DNA of 8,998 nucleotides from Candidatus Hydrogenedentota bacterium (GTDB taxonomy: Bacteria > Hydrogenedentota > Hydrogenedentia > Hydrogenedentales > SLHB01): assembly GCA_003557825.1 (NCBI GenBank), contig PWNM01000364.1, positions 1 through 8,998 of the forward strand. Direction: 5' to 3'. Positions 1-6,720 of this stretch are shown in pieces (position 1 is the stretch's first letter; each line of letters begins with the position of its first letter). A model generated the notes under the pieces. That model was not told the origin of the DNA. It saw only the letters and a list, made by a program, of their open reading frames with translations, and made no database searches. The position numbers and the translations under genes were made by a program.

Positions 1-729
1 GAGGGTCGGGCCATTCCTGCGGCGGTTTATCTCTTTCCCAATGCCTTCCACTTAACGGAATCCCAGCGAATTCAGCTTCACAATGTCCTACGTCGTAACG
101 AGGCTACGGCCATATGGATGTATGCCCCGGGGTATTTCTCCGAACACGGAGCCGATGCGGAAAACATCGCTCGAACCACCGGATTCCGGGTCGAAAGGTT
201 TGAAGAGCCCGCCCTGGGAGGGTCTGTCGGGGTACTACCGGCCCATTTGATCCGCGAGGGAGACCCCATGGGAGATTCCATCGAATGGGGGCCATTGTTT
301 TATGTGGATGTCTCAAACGATCCGGCAGCGACCGTGCTGGCGGATTTCCGCGCGAGCGAACAATCAAGCATGGTCATCCGATTTTTCGATGACTGGGGTT
401 CGGTTTACCTGGCCGACCCCGTCATCACTCCAAACCTGTTGCGTCAGATCCTCATGATCGTGGAAGAGCATATTTATGTGACCAGTCCTGCTGACAATGT
501 GCCGGATGTGACCCACTTTGGACCCAACCTCATCGCGATTCATGGCCGAAGCGAACAAGAACGCGAACGAGTGCTGAATCTCGAAGGCCTCTATGACATT
601 CAGGACCTGCTCGACGAAGAGATTGGGTGGCCGCAACGACAGACATTGAATTTTCCATTACGCTTTGGCGAAACCCGGTTGTTTGCCCTGACCCCTCGGG
701 ACTTCGACAACGACCTCGATGAAGATTGA
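1..729 (+). CDS. C-terminal part of a beta-galactosidase-like glycoside hydrolase (5' end outside window)
   Basis: The frame is open from the first base, so the gene begins upstream; 242 residues are visible, ending in TGA at 727-729. The visible start reads like a Rossmann-type, glutamine-amidotransferase-like domain (YLFPNAFHLTESQR, then AIWMYAPGYF), which in clan A beta-galactosidase-like proteins follows the catalytic barrel. The last part (IAIHGRS around residues 178-184, then FGETRLFAL near the end) resembles the small C-terminal beta domain of the same proteins. The catalytic domain is not in the window, so substrate and activity cannot be read. An ATG at 118 gives a shorter frame, but the coding signal runs through it and it lies inside the amidotransferase-like fold. 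The gene stops directly on the promoter of the next operon, so it is probably a separate transcription unit. The family assignment rests on recalled motif similarity and is moderately sure. Confidence 0.65.
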   Translation, partial: EGRAIPAAVYLFPNAFHLTESQRIQLHNVLRRNEATAIWMYAPGYFSEHGADAENIARTTGFRVERFEEPALGGSVGVLPAHLIREGDPMGDSIEWGPLFYVDVSNDPAATVLADFRASEQSSMVIRFFDDWGSVYLADPVITPNLLRQILMIVEEHIYVTSPADNVPDVTHFGPNLIAIHGRSEQERERVLNLEGLYDIQDLLDEEIGWPQRQTLNFPLRFGETRLFALTPRDFDNDLDED

Positions 730-754
730 CAGGCCAGACGAACAGGAGTATACT
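726..754 (+). promoter_or_regulatory. Sigma-70 promoter for the B12-riboswitch operon
   Basis: TTGACA at 726-731 is a perfect -35 box and TATACT at 749-754 is a near-perfect -10 box, separated by exactly 17 bases. The -35 box overlaps the TGA stop (727-729) of the upstream gene. Transcription should begin around 760-762, giving a leader of about 360 bases that contains the whole cobalamin riboswitch. The match is seen directly; use of the site is inferred. Confidence 0.8.
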
Positions 755-810
755 GATCGCATCAGCTTGGGATGACAACAAAAAGGGAGGAGGTTAAACA
801 CCAAAACCAA

Positions 811-970
811 TCTGCGACGTGTGGATTAAGGGAAGTACGGTGAAAATCCGTCACAGACGCGCTGCTGTAACCGGCGACGAAACCTGTAGATTTGGCCACT
901 GTCCATTATGGATGGGAAGGCACAGGAAGTAGAGCGACCCGGAAGTCAGAAGACCTACCACACGCACCTG
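811..970 (+). promoter_or_regulatory. Cobalamin (B12) riboswitch, class I-like
   Basis: The conserved core elements occur in the right order: GGGAA then CGGTGAAAATCCG (from 830), CGCTGCTGTAACCGG (860-874), GCCACTG (895-901), GGGAAGG (914-920), and the B12 box AGTCAGAAGACCTACC (944-959). A closing P1 stem is formed by CGTGTGG (818-824) and CCACACG (958-964), seven perfect pairs. A small hairpin TCCA-TTA-TGGA (902-912) sits between GCCACTG and GGGAAGG, as expected for the P7/P8 region of class I elements. Such RNAs bind adenosylcobalamin and normally lower expression of downstream B12 uptake or synthesis genes when B12 is plentiful. The next gene starts at 1124, so the switch should control the propeller / surface protein / pseudopilin cluster. 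The outer limits are approximate. Confidence 0.93.
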
Positions 971-1123
971 CAATATGCAGCAACTTCGCGGGAAAAGTTG
1001 ACGCAGGACCGAGTCATCACCGACCCTTCCTGCCTTCTTTCCCTCACAACATGTGAACAACGCTTAACACCGGAAGTGTATCTGGGATACGTGTGCCCGA
1101 GAGGGTAAAAGAAAGGCGAATCA
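965..1123 (+). promoter_or_regulatory. Riboswitch expression platform and ribosome-binding region
   Basis: This leader between the B12 aptamer and the first gene is rich in small hairpins: CTGCA-ATA-TGCAG (968-980), CAACTT/AAGTTG (981-1000), GCAGGA/TCCTGC (1003-1008 with 1028-1033), CACA/TGTG (1045-1055), GTATC/GATAC (1078-1090) inside ACAC/GTGT (1067-1094), and CCC-GAGA-GGG (1096-1105). The Shine-Dalgarno stretch GAAAGG (1111-1116) lies 7 bases before the ATG. The pyrimidine tract CCTTCTTT (1033-1040) is complementary to the purine tract AAAGAAAGG (1108-1116) apart from one bulged A, so it could mask the ribosome-binding site. The GCAGGA/TCCTGC stem competes for base 1033 and is followed by a weak T-rich run. 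I infer translational control, with attenuation as the alternative. Confidence 0.5.
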
Positions 1124-2134
1124 ATGAAATCTAATTTAGTGAAACTAACCGTTGCTGGGATGCTGATACTTGCGTCTATTGGCGCCCAGGCATCTGAGTA
1201 CGTAGCCTTTACGACCTTCCCCGAGCCCGCCGAGGGGACATTTGGGGTTGTAGCAGCCGCCTTACCGGATGGTCGCATGGTGGCGTGGAATGGCGATGGC
1301 GTCTATCTGCAATGGCGAATGGGCATCGACGATTTTCGCCGGATTGCTTCAGGCTATGCCGGCGACCCGGGATTTATGGCAGTTGCGCCGGACGGTCATA
1401 CCTTGGCCTTGGGGGCAGGGTTCAATGGAGACCTGTATCTGCTGAATGTCCAATCCCCCGGCGCGGCAACGCCTGTAATCAACACCATAAGCAATTTTAG
1501 CGGGGTCTTCGCCGATGAGACCACGCTTTTCATCGACCGGGGGATTTTTGATTTCGACACGTTCACCAGTACGGTTGAGTTGTTACTGGTAGATTTGGGC
1601 CAGAATCCCCCCGAATACCGAGTGGTGATGCAAGGCGATCGCAGCGCATCGGCGGGCATCGCGCTCGATCCCTCCAAGCAATACCTTTATGCGACGGATG
1701 GCTTCGGTGATACCGAAGGCGATACGCGCCGCTTTGCCGTAGAGGATCTACGTGAGGCCTATGATAGCGAAACCCCCATTGAATGGAACAATGGCGAATT
1801 ACTGGGAACTTTTAGCGGCGCTGGGCCGTCAGCAACCACCGTCTCGGGCAATCTCGTGATGGGTGGCTTCGGCAGCATCACGGTGGTCGATCCTGAGACA
1901 GGGGCCATCATTCAAAGCCTGGACCCAGTTGGTACCGGCATGGAGTTCTACCATGCGGTTTACAACCCCGTTTCAGGCGACATTCTTGGTATCCGGTCCA
2001 CCTTTGGTGAACCCGTTAGCCTGTATGCGCCTGAGGAGTCCATATGGATGCTGCCGGTGGCATCGGCCCCAGTCCTGTTCCTACTCATTATCAGCATGCT
2101 TGCCGTGGCTGCAACCCGTATGCGGCGGGCATAA
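1124..2134 (+). CDS. Secreted beta-propeller-like protein with C-terminal anchor tail, B12-riboswitch controlled
   Basis: The protein has 336 residues. The first 23 form a Sec signal peptide ending AQA. The mature part shows repeated short beta motifs at about residues 42-64, 84-109, 127-157, 177-207, 237-265 and 277-300, several with the 'PDG/PSK/PETG turn between strands' look of beta-propeller blades (VAPDGHTLALG, LDPSKQYLYATDG, VVDPETGAIIQSLDP). The last 28 residues hold LPVA (310-313), a hydrophobic stretch and R-M-R-R, a sorting or anchoring tail of the general PEP-CTERM/GlyGly-CTERM style. There is no lipobox. ATG at 1124 has GAAAGG 7 bases upstream and is the first gene after the cobalamin riboswitch. 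That context and the fold recall Bacteroides BtuG, the surface B12-binding propeller, but no sequence homology is claimed. An exported corrinoid-binding protein is the inference; the exact function is unknown. Confidence 0.85.
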   Translation: MKSNLVKLTVAGMLILASIGAQASEYVAFTTFPEPAEGTFGVVAAALPDGRMVAWNGDGVYLQWRMGIDDFRRIASGYAGDPGFMAVAPDGHTLALGAGFNGDLYLLNVQSPGAATPVINTISNFSGVFADETTLFIDRGIFDFDTFTSTVELLLVDLGQNPPEYRVVMQGDRSASAGIALDPSKQYLYATDGFGDTEGDTRRFAVEDLREAYDSETPIEWNNGELLGTFSGAGPSATTVSGNLVMGGFGSITVVDPETGAIIQSLDPVGTGMEFYHAVYNPVSGDILGIRSTFGEPVSLYAPEESIWMLPVASAPVLFLLIISMLAVAATRMRRA

Positions 2135-2146
2135 CCGAAAAAATCC

Positions 2147-2176
2147 GTCCGGCAGGGCGCAGGCGTCCTGCCGGAC
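2147..2176. other. Intergenic 10-bp perfect hairpin between propeller and surface-protein genes
   Basis: GTCCGGCAGG (2147-2156) pairs perfectly with CCTGCCGGAC (2167-2176) across a 10-base loop. No T-run follows on the plus strand, so it does not look like a terminator of the operon; it ends 4 bases before the GGAG ribosome-binding site of the next gene. Six A residues precede it (2138-2143), so on the minus strand the same stem would be followed by GGATTTTTT, the form of an intrinsic terminator for antisense transcription. In the sense mRNA it may act as a stability or processing element that sets different levels for the two proteins. Confidence 0.7.
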
Positions 2177-2193
2177 CATCGGAGATCCTTCTC

Positions 2194-4332
2194 ATGGGCG
2201 CAAAAACTGTGACATATATCTTGACTGCAACGCTTATCGTTCTTGGCGAATGGGCGACTGCAGACAATCCTTGGGCTGACGAGGTAATCGACTACAGTCC
2301 CATTGACCCGCGCCCAGGATTCGATGATCCAACCATGGCCCTCGGGCCGCCCCAAGGCTGGGGGCCGACGGTACCCAACAACGATCGCGTGGTCAGCTTG
2401 GGACGAGCAGGCGGAAGCATTACCCTGAAGTTCAACACGCCTGTTCGAGACGACCCCGAGAATCCCATGGGACTCGATTTCATCGTGTATAGCAATGCCT
2501 TCTGGGTGGCGGGCAATCCACAGCGAAAATTCCAGGAACCAGGTATCGTCGAGATCAGCCCGGATGGTGAGACTTGGTATCTCATACCGGGCAGTCGAGG
2601 CTTCGACTACAATCCGTTTCCACGGATCGAAGAGCCTGCCGGTCAATTTAACGATCGAGAGGGCGATTCGCCATATTATCTGGCCGGCAATATTCGGAAC
2701 CCAAACAGCATGGACGGCGATCCCGAGACGGACGATATCGAGTACAACTGGGGCTATGTGGACATGAGCCCTACAATGATGCCCTATCTTGACAACTATT
2801 TGAGGCCTGACAATCCATTTGAAGTAGGTATGACACCTCGTAGCGGCGGGGGTGATGCATTCGATATCGCCTGGGCGGTAGACGCTGATGGGAATCCTGC
2901 CAACCTTGCCGAGTTTAATTATATCCGTATTACGGCTTTGGTGGATCGCCATATGCAAGCCTTGGGCTGGGCGACCACCGAGGTCATGGCCGTGGCCGAT
3001 GTGGCACGTGACATTGACACAAGCGGCGATGGAATCCTGGACGACTACGAAATCCGCGTGGCGGGGACGGACCCGTTAAGGCGTGAAAATACCGTTCTCC
3101 CATTGGAAATCCCGGCCATTGAAGGCGGCAGTCCGCCGGGGACATTGCTGGGAACAGCCGAAGACGAACGAGGAACCCGTTTGCGCCTGTATGCGGGCGA
3201 ACAACGGACGGCCGCCGATCGCCGGTTCAACTGCATCGTTGATATTTTGGCTCCCGAAGCTCCTGCGGGCGATTTGCCGGGAGATCTCCTCTTGAGCGAA
3301 ACCGTTCGCGAAATCCAGGCCAGCGAGCCGGATTTCATCGTCGCGGGTATCGAAGCCGCGGAAATCACCTTGAACTATACCAGCACGGAAATCGCCGGTC
3401 TCGATGAAGCTGCGCTTGAGCCATTCCGCTACGATGGCAATGGCGGCTATACCCAAGTAGGGATCAGCAACGTTCAACGCAATGCCCCGGCCAATCGGGT
3501 CACCTTCCGAACACGCTATCCGGGGGTATTCGTTCTGGCATCGGGCCCCGGCACGGGCGACGCCGATGCCGATGGGCCACGGGGCACGATCATCCTAAGC
3601 GCGGACCCAACCAGCGAAAGCCTGGTGGGCTCTGAACACGCCGTATCCGTAGTTAGTGGGGTGATCCTCGACCAAGATGATGACCCCGTTGCGGACGGAA
3701 CGCTCATCACAGTGGCGACCACGCGCGGGACCATCGACGCGGCTGACGCGGATCCCAACCGCGCCGGTATTCAAGTCCCTACCACGGACGGGACCGTCGC
3801 GTTTACCCTCTCCGCACCCACACAGGCGGGCAGCGCCTTGATCACGGCTACATCGGTTGAGGGTAGCGCCTACGGCGAACTGGACTATACATTCCTTCCC
3901 GTTCCGCCCGTGGCGCCCATTGAATGGAATCTGGGAGCTCCTGAGGGAAGCGAGCCATATACGATCAGGCTAACTTCGACCATCCTTCGCGATGCCTATG
4001 GGAATATTGTCCGTGACGGTACGCTCATCACCGTCGTCGTGCATGCGGCAACCATTGCCTCGGGCGATGCGGATATTCAGGCCCCTGGACATCAAGTCCA
4101 AGTGAACGGCGGTCGGGCAGAGTTGTTCATCGAAGTAGACACGCTAGATGCGCCGATCGCTATCGACACTTACGCCGACGCGGAGCAGACCATTTCCCTT
4201 GGTTCAGACGCTTACACGCCCGAAGAACCGGCGGCGCTGCCATTATCGGGAGTATGCTGGACGGTTCCGGCGCTGATCGGTGCGTTCCTGTTGGTTCTTC
4301 GTCGGCGGAAAATTCAAGAGGTTTTATGGTAA
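2194..4332 (+). CDS. Multidomain secreted surface protein (jelly-roll-like, Ca-binding and Ig-like domains, C-terminal anchor)
   Basis: Start chosen at 2194: GGAG lies 9 bases upstream and the first 23 residues form a signal peptide (…EWATA, then D24). A longer frame from 2044 would overlap the previous gene and bury the signal peptide. The 712-residue protein reads: residues about 24-265, a beta-rich domain typical of bacterial 'cell surface proteins' (VVSLGRAGGSITLKF, DFIVYSNAFW at 95-104, then VEISPDGETWY); residues 273-286, an acidic DIDTSGDGILDDYE loop of the calcium-binding dockerin/thrombospondin type 3 sort; about 295-447, an unassigned beta-rich region; about 462-567 and 570-665, two bacterial Ig-like (Big_1/invasin-type) domains, each with a DGTLITV motif; and LPLSG (682-686), a hydrophobic stretch and R-R-R-K. 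It shares the B12-controlled transcript with the propeller upstream. A role as surface receptor or scaffold is inferred. Confidence 0.88.
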   Translation: MGAKTVTYILTATLIVLGEWATADNPWADEVIDYSPIDPRPGFDDPTMALGPPQGWGPTVPNNDRVVSLGRAGGSITLKFNTPVRDDPENPMGLDFIVYSNAFWVAGNPQRKFQEPGIVEISPDGETWYLIPGSRGFDYNPFPRIEEPAGQFNDREGDSPYYLAGNIRNPNSMDGDPETDDIEYNWGYVDMSPTMMPYLDNYLRPDNPFEVGMTPRSGGGDAFDIAWAVDADGNPANLAEFNYIRITALVDRHMQALGWATTEVMAVADVARDIDTSGDGILDDYEIRVAGTDPLRRENTVLPLEIPAIEGGSPPGTLLGTAEDERGTRLRLYAGEQRTAADRRFNCIVDILAPEAPAGDLPGDLLLSETVREIQASEPDFIVAGIEAAEITLNYTSTEIAGLDEAALEPFRYDGNGGYTQVGISNVQRNAPANRVTFRTRYPGVFVLASGPGTGDADADGPRGTIILSADPTSESLVGSEHAVSVVSGVILDQDDDPVADGTLITVATTRGTIDAADADPNRAGIQVPTTDGTVAFTLSAPTQAGSALITATSVEGSAYGELDYTFLPVPPVAPIEWNLGAPEGSEPYTIRLTSTILRDAYGNIVRDGTLITVVVHAATIASGDADIQAPGHQVQVNGGRAELFIEVDTLDAPIAIDTYADAEQTISLGSDAYTPEEPAALPLSGVCWTVPALIGAFLLVLRRRKIQEVLW

Positions 4333-5183
4333 ACACCCGTGGATTCACACTCATTGAACTGCTCGTGGTCATCGGGATCATCGCCATCCTGGCGGCCCTG
4401 CTTCTGCCGGCGCTCAGCCGCGCACGCATGCAGGCCCTCTCGATGCAATGCGTCAGCAACCTGCGTCAGTTGTATCTAGCGAACACCATGTACGCCCACG
4501 AGAACCATGGCCGTTACGTGCCTGCCGCGCCGGACATGGACGTGGGCTTCGGCGGGCGTATCCGTTGGCATGGCGCTAGGGAAACCCCTTTTGCAGAGAC
4601 CGACTATGACCCCATGAAAGGGCCCCTGGCTGAATACCTTCCCGACGGTCGGGTCAAGGAATGCCCAGTTTTTCATGAGTACCGAAAACGGGGCGATGTG
4701 GCCAATGCCTTTGAATCGGGCGCAGGCGGTTACGGATACAACAGCGAGTATATAGGGGGTTCCTATCATATGCGGCAATACCCCGATTCGTTGCGGAGTA
4801 CCGCGCTCGACTCGCGTATGGCCCAGCCCAGCCGGACGATCATGTTTGCCGATGCTGCCATGCCCCAAGGCGACCACATCACGGAGTACGGCCTGATTTC
4901 GCCCCCCTTTGGCGTAACGCCACAGAACCCCACAGGCGACCCGAATCATCCTGAATGGCCAGCATGGCAGTCTACCCCGAGTATGCATTTTCGGCACAAC
5001 GGACGGGTAAATGTCGTGTGGTCCGACGGTAGCGTAACCAGTGAGCCATGGGGCTGGTCCCACACAAAACTGAATATCTTTGACGGCGATAATCATCGAT
5101 GGGGCGTAGGCTGGTTTGGCCCCCGTGACAACCGGCTTTTTTACCCCGGCCCGAAGGTAGAAGCGGCCCATGCACTAGAATGA
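4326..5183 (+). CDS. Type II secretion-like pseudopilin with H-X9-DG domain
   Basis: The protein has 285 residues from ATG at 4326. A class III prepilin signal is seen at once: five residues, then G6-F7-T8-L9-I10-E11, with cleavage by prepilin peptidase expected between G6 and F7, and a hydrophobic helix to about residue 27. Near the C-terminus H224 is followed by nine residues and D234-G235, exactly the H-X9-DG motif of the prepilin-type proteins abundant in Planctomycetota, Lentisphaerota and relatives. Its start overlaps the end of the surface-protein gene by 7 bases (ATGGTAA), and AAGAGG lies just upstream with a short 4-base gap, which suggests translational coupling. A frame from 4254 would place 24 residues before the signal and is rejected. 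It could help carry the two anchored proteins to the surface or form part of a fibre; substrate unknown. Confidence 0.9.
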   Translation: MVNTRGFTLIELLVVIGIIAILAALLLPALSRARMQALSMQCVSNLRQLYLANTMYAHENHGRYVPAAPDMDVGFGGRIRWHGARETPFAETDYDPMKGPLAEYLPDGRVKECPVFHEYRKRGDVANAFESGAGGYGYNSEYIGGSYHMRQYPDSLRSTALDSRMAQPSRTIMFADAAMPQGDHITEYGLISPPFGVTPQNPTGDPNHPEWPAWQSTPSMHFRHNGRVNVVWSDGSVTSEPWGWSHTKLNIFDGDNHRWGVGWFGPRDNRLFYPGPKVEAAHALE

Positions 5184-5205
5184 GCAGCTGAGGAAACCCT
5201 TCCAC

Positions 5206-5252
5206 GAGACCGGCCTGATATTATGCACGCGCCACAGGCCGGTCTCTTTTTT
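5206..5252 (+). terminator. Strong intrinsic terminator of the B12-riboswitch operon
   Basis: GAGACCGGCCTG (5206-5217) pairs perfectly over 12 bases with CAGGCCGGTCTC (5235-5246), followed at once by six T residues (5247-5252). It stands 22 bases after the pseudopilin stop and so closes the three-gene unit and separates it from the oxidoreductase gene. Confidence 0.95.
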
Positions 5253-5253
5253 G

Positions 5254-5300
5254 CTGGGATGTTGCCATTTCGTGGTGAAATGGGCCACACTATTTCCCAG
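5254..5300. promoter_or_regulatory. Nested inverted repeats, possible operator upstream of the oxidoreductase gene
   Basis: An inner perfect repeat CCATTTC-GTGGT-GAAATGG (5265-5283) lies inside an outer pair CTGGGA (5254-5259) / TCCCAG (5295-5300). A weak promoter may overlap it: TTGCCA at 5262-5267 and CACACT at 5286-5291, 18 bases apart. A palindrome AGTTCGAACT (5299-5308) follows. The 7-5-7 geometry suits a dimeric repressor, but an mRNA hairpin is equally possible. The symmetry is seen; the role is inferred. Confidence 0.4.
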
Positions 5301-5350
5301 TTCGAACTACTGCGGTTCCAACAAAGTCGAAAAAGAGGGAGAGTCAGGAT

Positions 5351-6676
5351 ATGAGCCAAGGGATTACGCGGCGTGGTTTTCTCAAGCGGGGTATGGAAAT
5401 GGGCGCAGCTGGTATGACGGCGCCCTATGTACTGCGTTCGGGAGTTCTCGCCCACAATGGCAATCCAGGAGCAAACGATCGCATTGTCATCGGTCACATC
5501 GGCGTTGGAGCAATGGGTGCGGGTATGACCCGGATATTCACGGGTTTCGATGATGTCGAAATCGCGGCCGTGGCCGATGTGGATCTGGCAAATGCCAATC
5601 AGGTGGGCAACGATCTCGGCGTAGACATCTATCAGGATTACCGCGAACTGCTCGATCGCGACGATATTGATGCTGTCGTGATCGCCACGCCCGAACACTG
5701 GCATGGGTTGATTGCCATCCATGCGGCCCAAGCCGGTAAGGACATCTACTGTGAAAAACCCATCTCGCTCACCATTGGCGAAGGACGCAAGATGGTCGAG
5801 GCGGTGCGGAAATACGGCCGGGTCTTTCAAACCGGGAGTCAGGACCGCTCGAATCCACAGAACTACAGAGCGTGCATGCTCATTCGCAACGGGCTTTTGG
5901 GCAAGATCGAACGGGTCATAGCACACAACCATGCGTCTCCGGCACTGAATGGGTTGCCTGGCCATCCCGTTCCCGACGATTTGGACTGGGACATGTGGTG
6001 CGGGCCTGTGCAGCCTCATCCGTACCATCCGCATTTCCGCACCGTGCGTGGATGGGTAGCCTACCGTGATTTCGCCGGGCACAGCATGACTTCGAATGGG
6101 ACCCATGGCATGGATCAGATCCAATGGGCCCTCGGTATGGACGGCAGCGGCCCCGTCGAGATATGGACCGAAGGGGAACCGTTTCAACCGCCCCTCATCC
6201 GGGGCGACGGACGCGATGTACCGGGCAACCATTTCGAGCCCAAGGTCTATATGCGTTATGCCAACGACATCATCATGGAACTGGGCGATGCGCCGCTTTG
6301 GGGCGGCCATTTCTTCGGTGAAAACGGTTCCATCCTCATCGACCGGGGCCAATTCACAGCCGATCCGCCGGAGTTGGCCGATGTAGAGCTCGAAGACCTC
6401 GAGGTGCAGCTTTACAAGAGCGATCACCACTGGCGCAACTGGGTGGATTGCATCAAGACGCGCGAGGACCCGATTGCAGCAGTGGAAATGGGACACGGCA
6501 CGGCCACGGTATGTCATCTCGCCAATATCGCCCGCTGGGTGAGCCAGATAACGGGCGAGACGGGCGAGCGTCTGAAGTGGGATCCGGAAACAGAGCGGTT
6601 TGCCAACAGCACATGGGGCAATCATTTTCTTGATCGTCCCCGTCGGGCTCCCTATGATTATCCGGATCCGATTTAG
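5351..6676 (+). CDS. Tat-exported Gfo/Idh/MocA family oxidoreductase
   Basis: The protein has 441 residues. It begins with a twin-arginine signal (T6-R7-R8-G9-F10-L11-K12) and a short hydrophobic stretch, so it should be exported folded, with its cofactor bound. The NAD(P)-binding Rossmann fold follows from about residue 44, with G51-V-G-A-M-G56, then the family motifs TPEHWH (114-119) and E135-K136-P137, whose lysine is the usual catalytic residue. In the C-terminal domain N-G-T-H252-G-M-D255-Q-I-Q-W-A-L-G matches the family's DWGxHxxDxxxWALG region, but S248 replaces the usual first Asp. These enzymes oxidise or reduce hydroxyls of sugars and polyols, often at C3; the substrate cannot be told here. 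The ATG at 5351 follows GAGGGAGAG. The isomerase-like gene 44 bases downstream is probably co-transcribed. Confidence 0.93.
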   Translation: MSQGITRRGFLKRGMEMGAAGMTAPYVLRSGVLAHNGNPGANDRIVIGHIGVGAMGAGMTRIFTGFDDVEIAAVADVDLANANQVGNDLGVDIYQDYRELLDRDDIDAVVIATPEHWHGLIAIHAAQAGKDIYCEKPISLTIGEGRKMVEAVRKYGRVFQTGSQDRSNPQNYRACMLIRNGLLGKIERVIAHNHASPALNGLPGHPVPDDLDWDMWCGPVQPHPYHPHFRTVRGWVAYRDFAGHSMTSNGTHGMDQIQWALGMDGSGPVEIWTEGEPFQPPLIRGDGRDVPGNHFEPKVYMRYANDIIMELGDAPLWGGHFFGENGSILIDRGQFTADPPELADVELEDLEVQLYKSDHHWRNWVDCIKTREDPIAAVEMGHGTATVCHLANIARWVSQITGETGERLKWDPETERFANSTWGNHFLDRPRRAPYDYPDPI

Positions 6677-6720
6677 CCGATTCACCAAACCTCAGGAAAA
6701 CTATCAAGGAGGAACACGGC

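Noticed and set aside
1045..1105. A second riboswitch or small RNA in the leader
   Set aside because: The small hairpins here lack any conserved aptamer core known to me, and they are better explained as the expression platform of the B12 riboswitch.
908..1108. A 66-codon open frame inside the leader
   Set aside because: It starts within the conserved riboswitch core and has no ribosome-binding site or recognisable product.
2147..2176. Hairpin as terminator of the propeller gene on the plus strand
   Set aside because: No T-run follows the stem; the sequence continues directly into the next ribosome-binding site.
2044..2193. Upstream ATG that would lengthen the surface protein by 50 residues
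   Set aside because: It overlaps the preceding gene by 91 bases, would encode the intergenic hairpin and would bury a clear signal peptide that starts at 2194 behind a good GGAG site.
1960..2958. A 332-codon open frame on the minus strand
   Set aside because: It crosses the end of the propeller gene and the start of the surface-protein gene, both with clear signal peptides and domains; the translation looks random.
4237..4251. LPLSG as a Gram-positive sortase (LPxTG) signal
   Set aside because: The genome context is Gram-negative, the fourth residue is Ser, and the neighbouring propeller has LPVA without the final Gly; a general CTERM-style tail fits better.
4254..4325. Upstream ATG for the pseudopilin
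   Set aside because: It would put 24 residues before a short, typical prepilin leader that begins at 4326.
5141..6688. A 515-codon open frame on the minus strand across the whole oxidoreductase gene
   Set aside because: It is the antisense shadow of a well-supported Gfo/Idh/MocA gene; its translation shows no recognisable motif and it would run through the strong terminator at 5206-5252.
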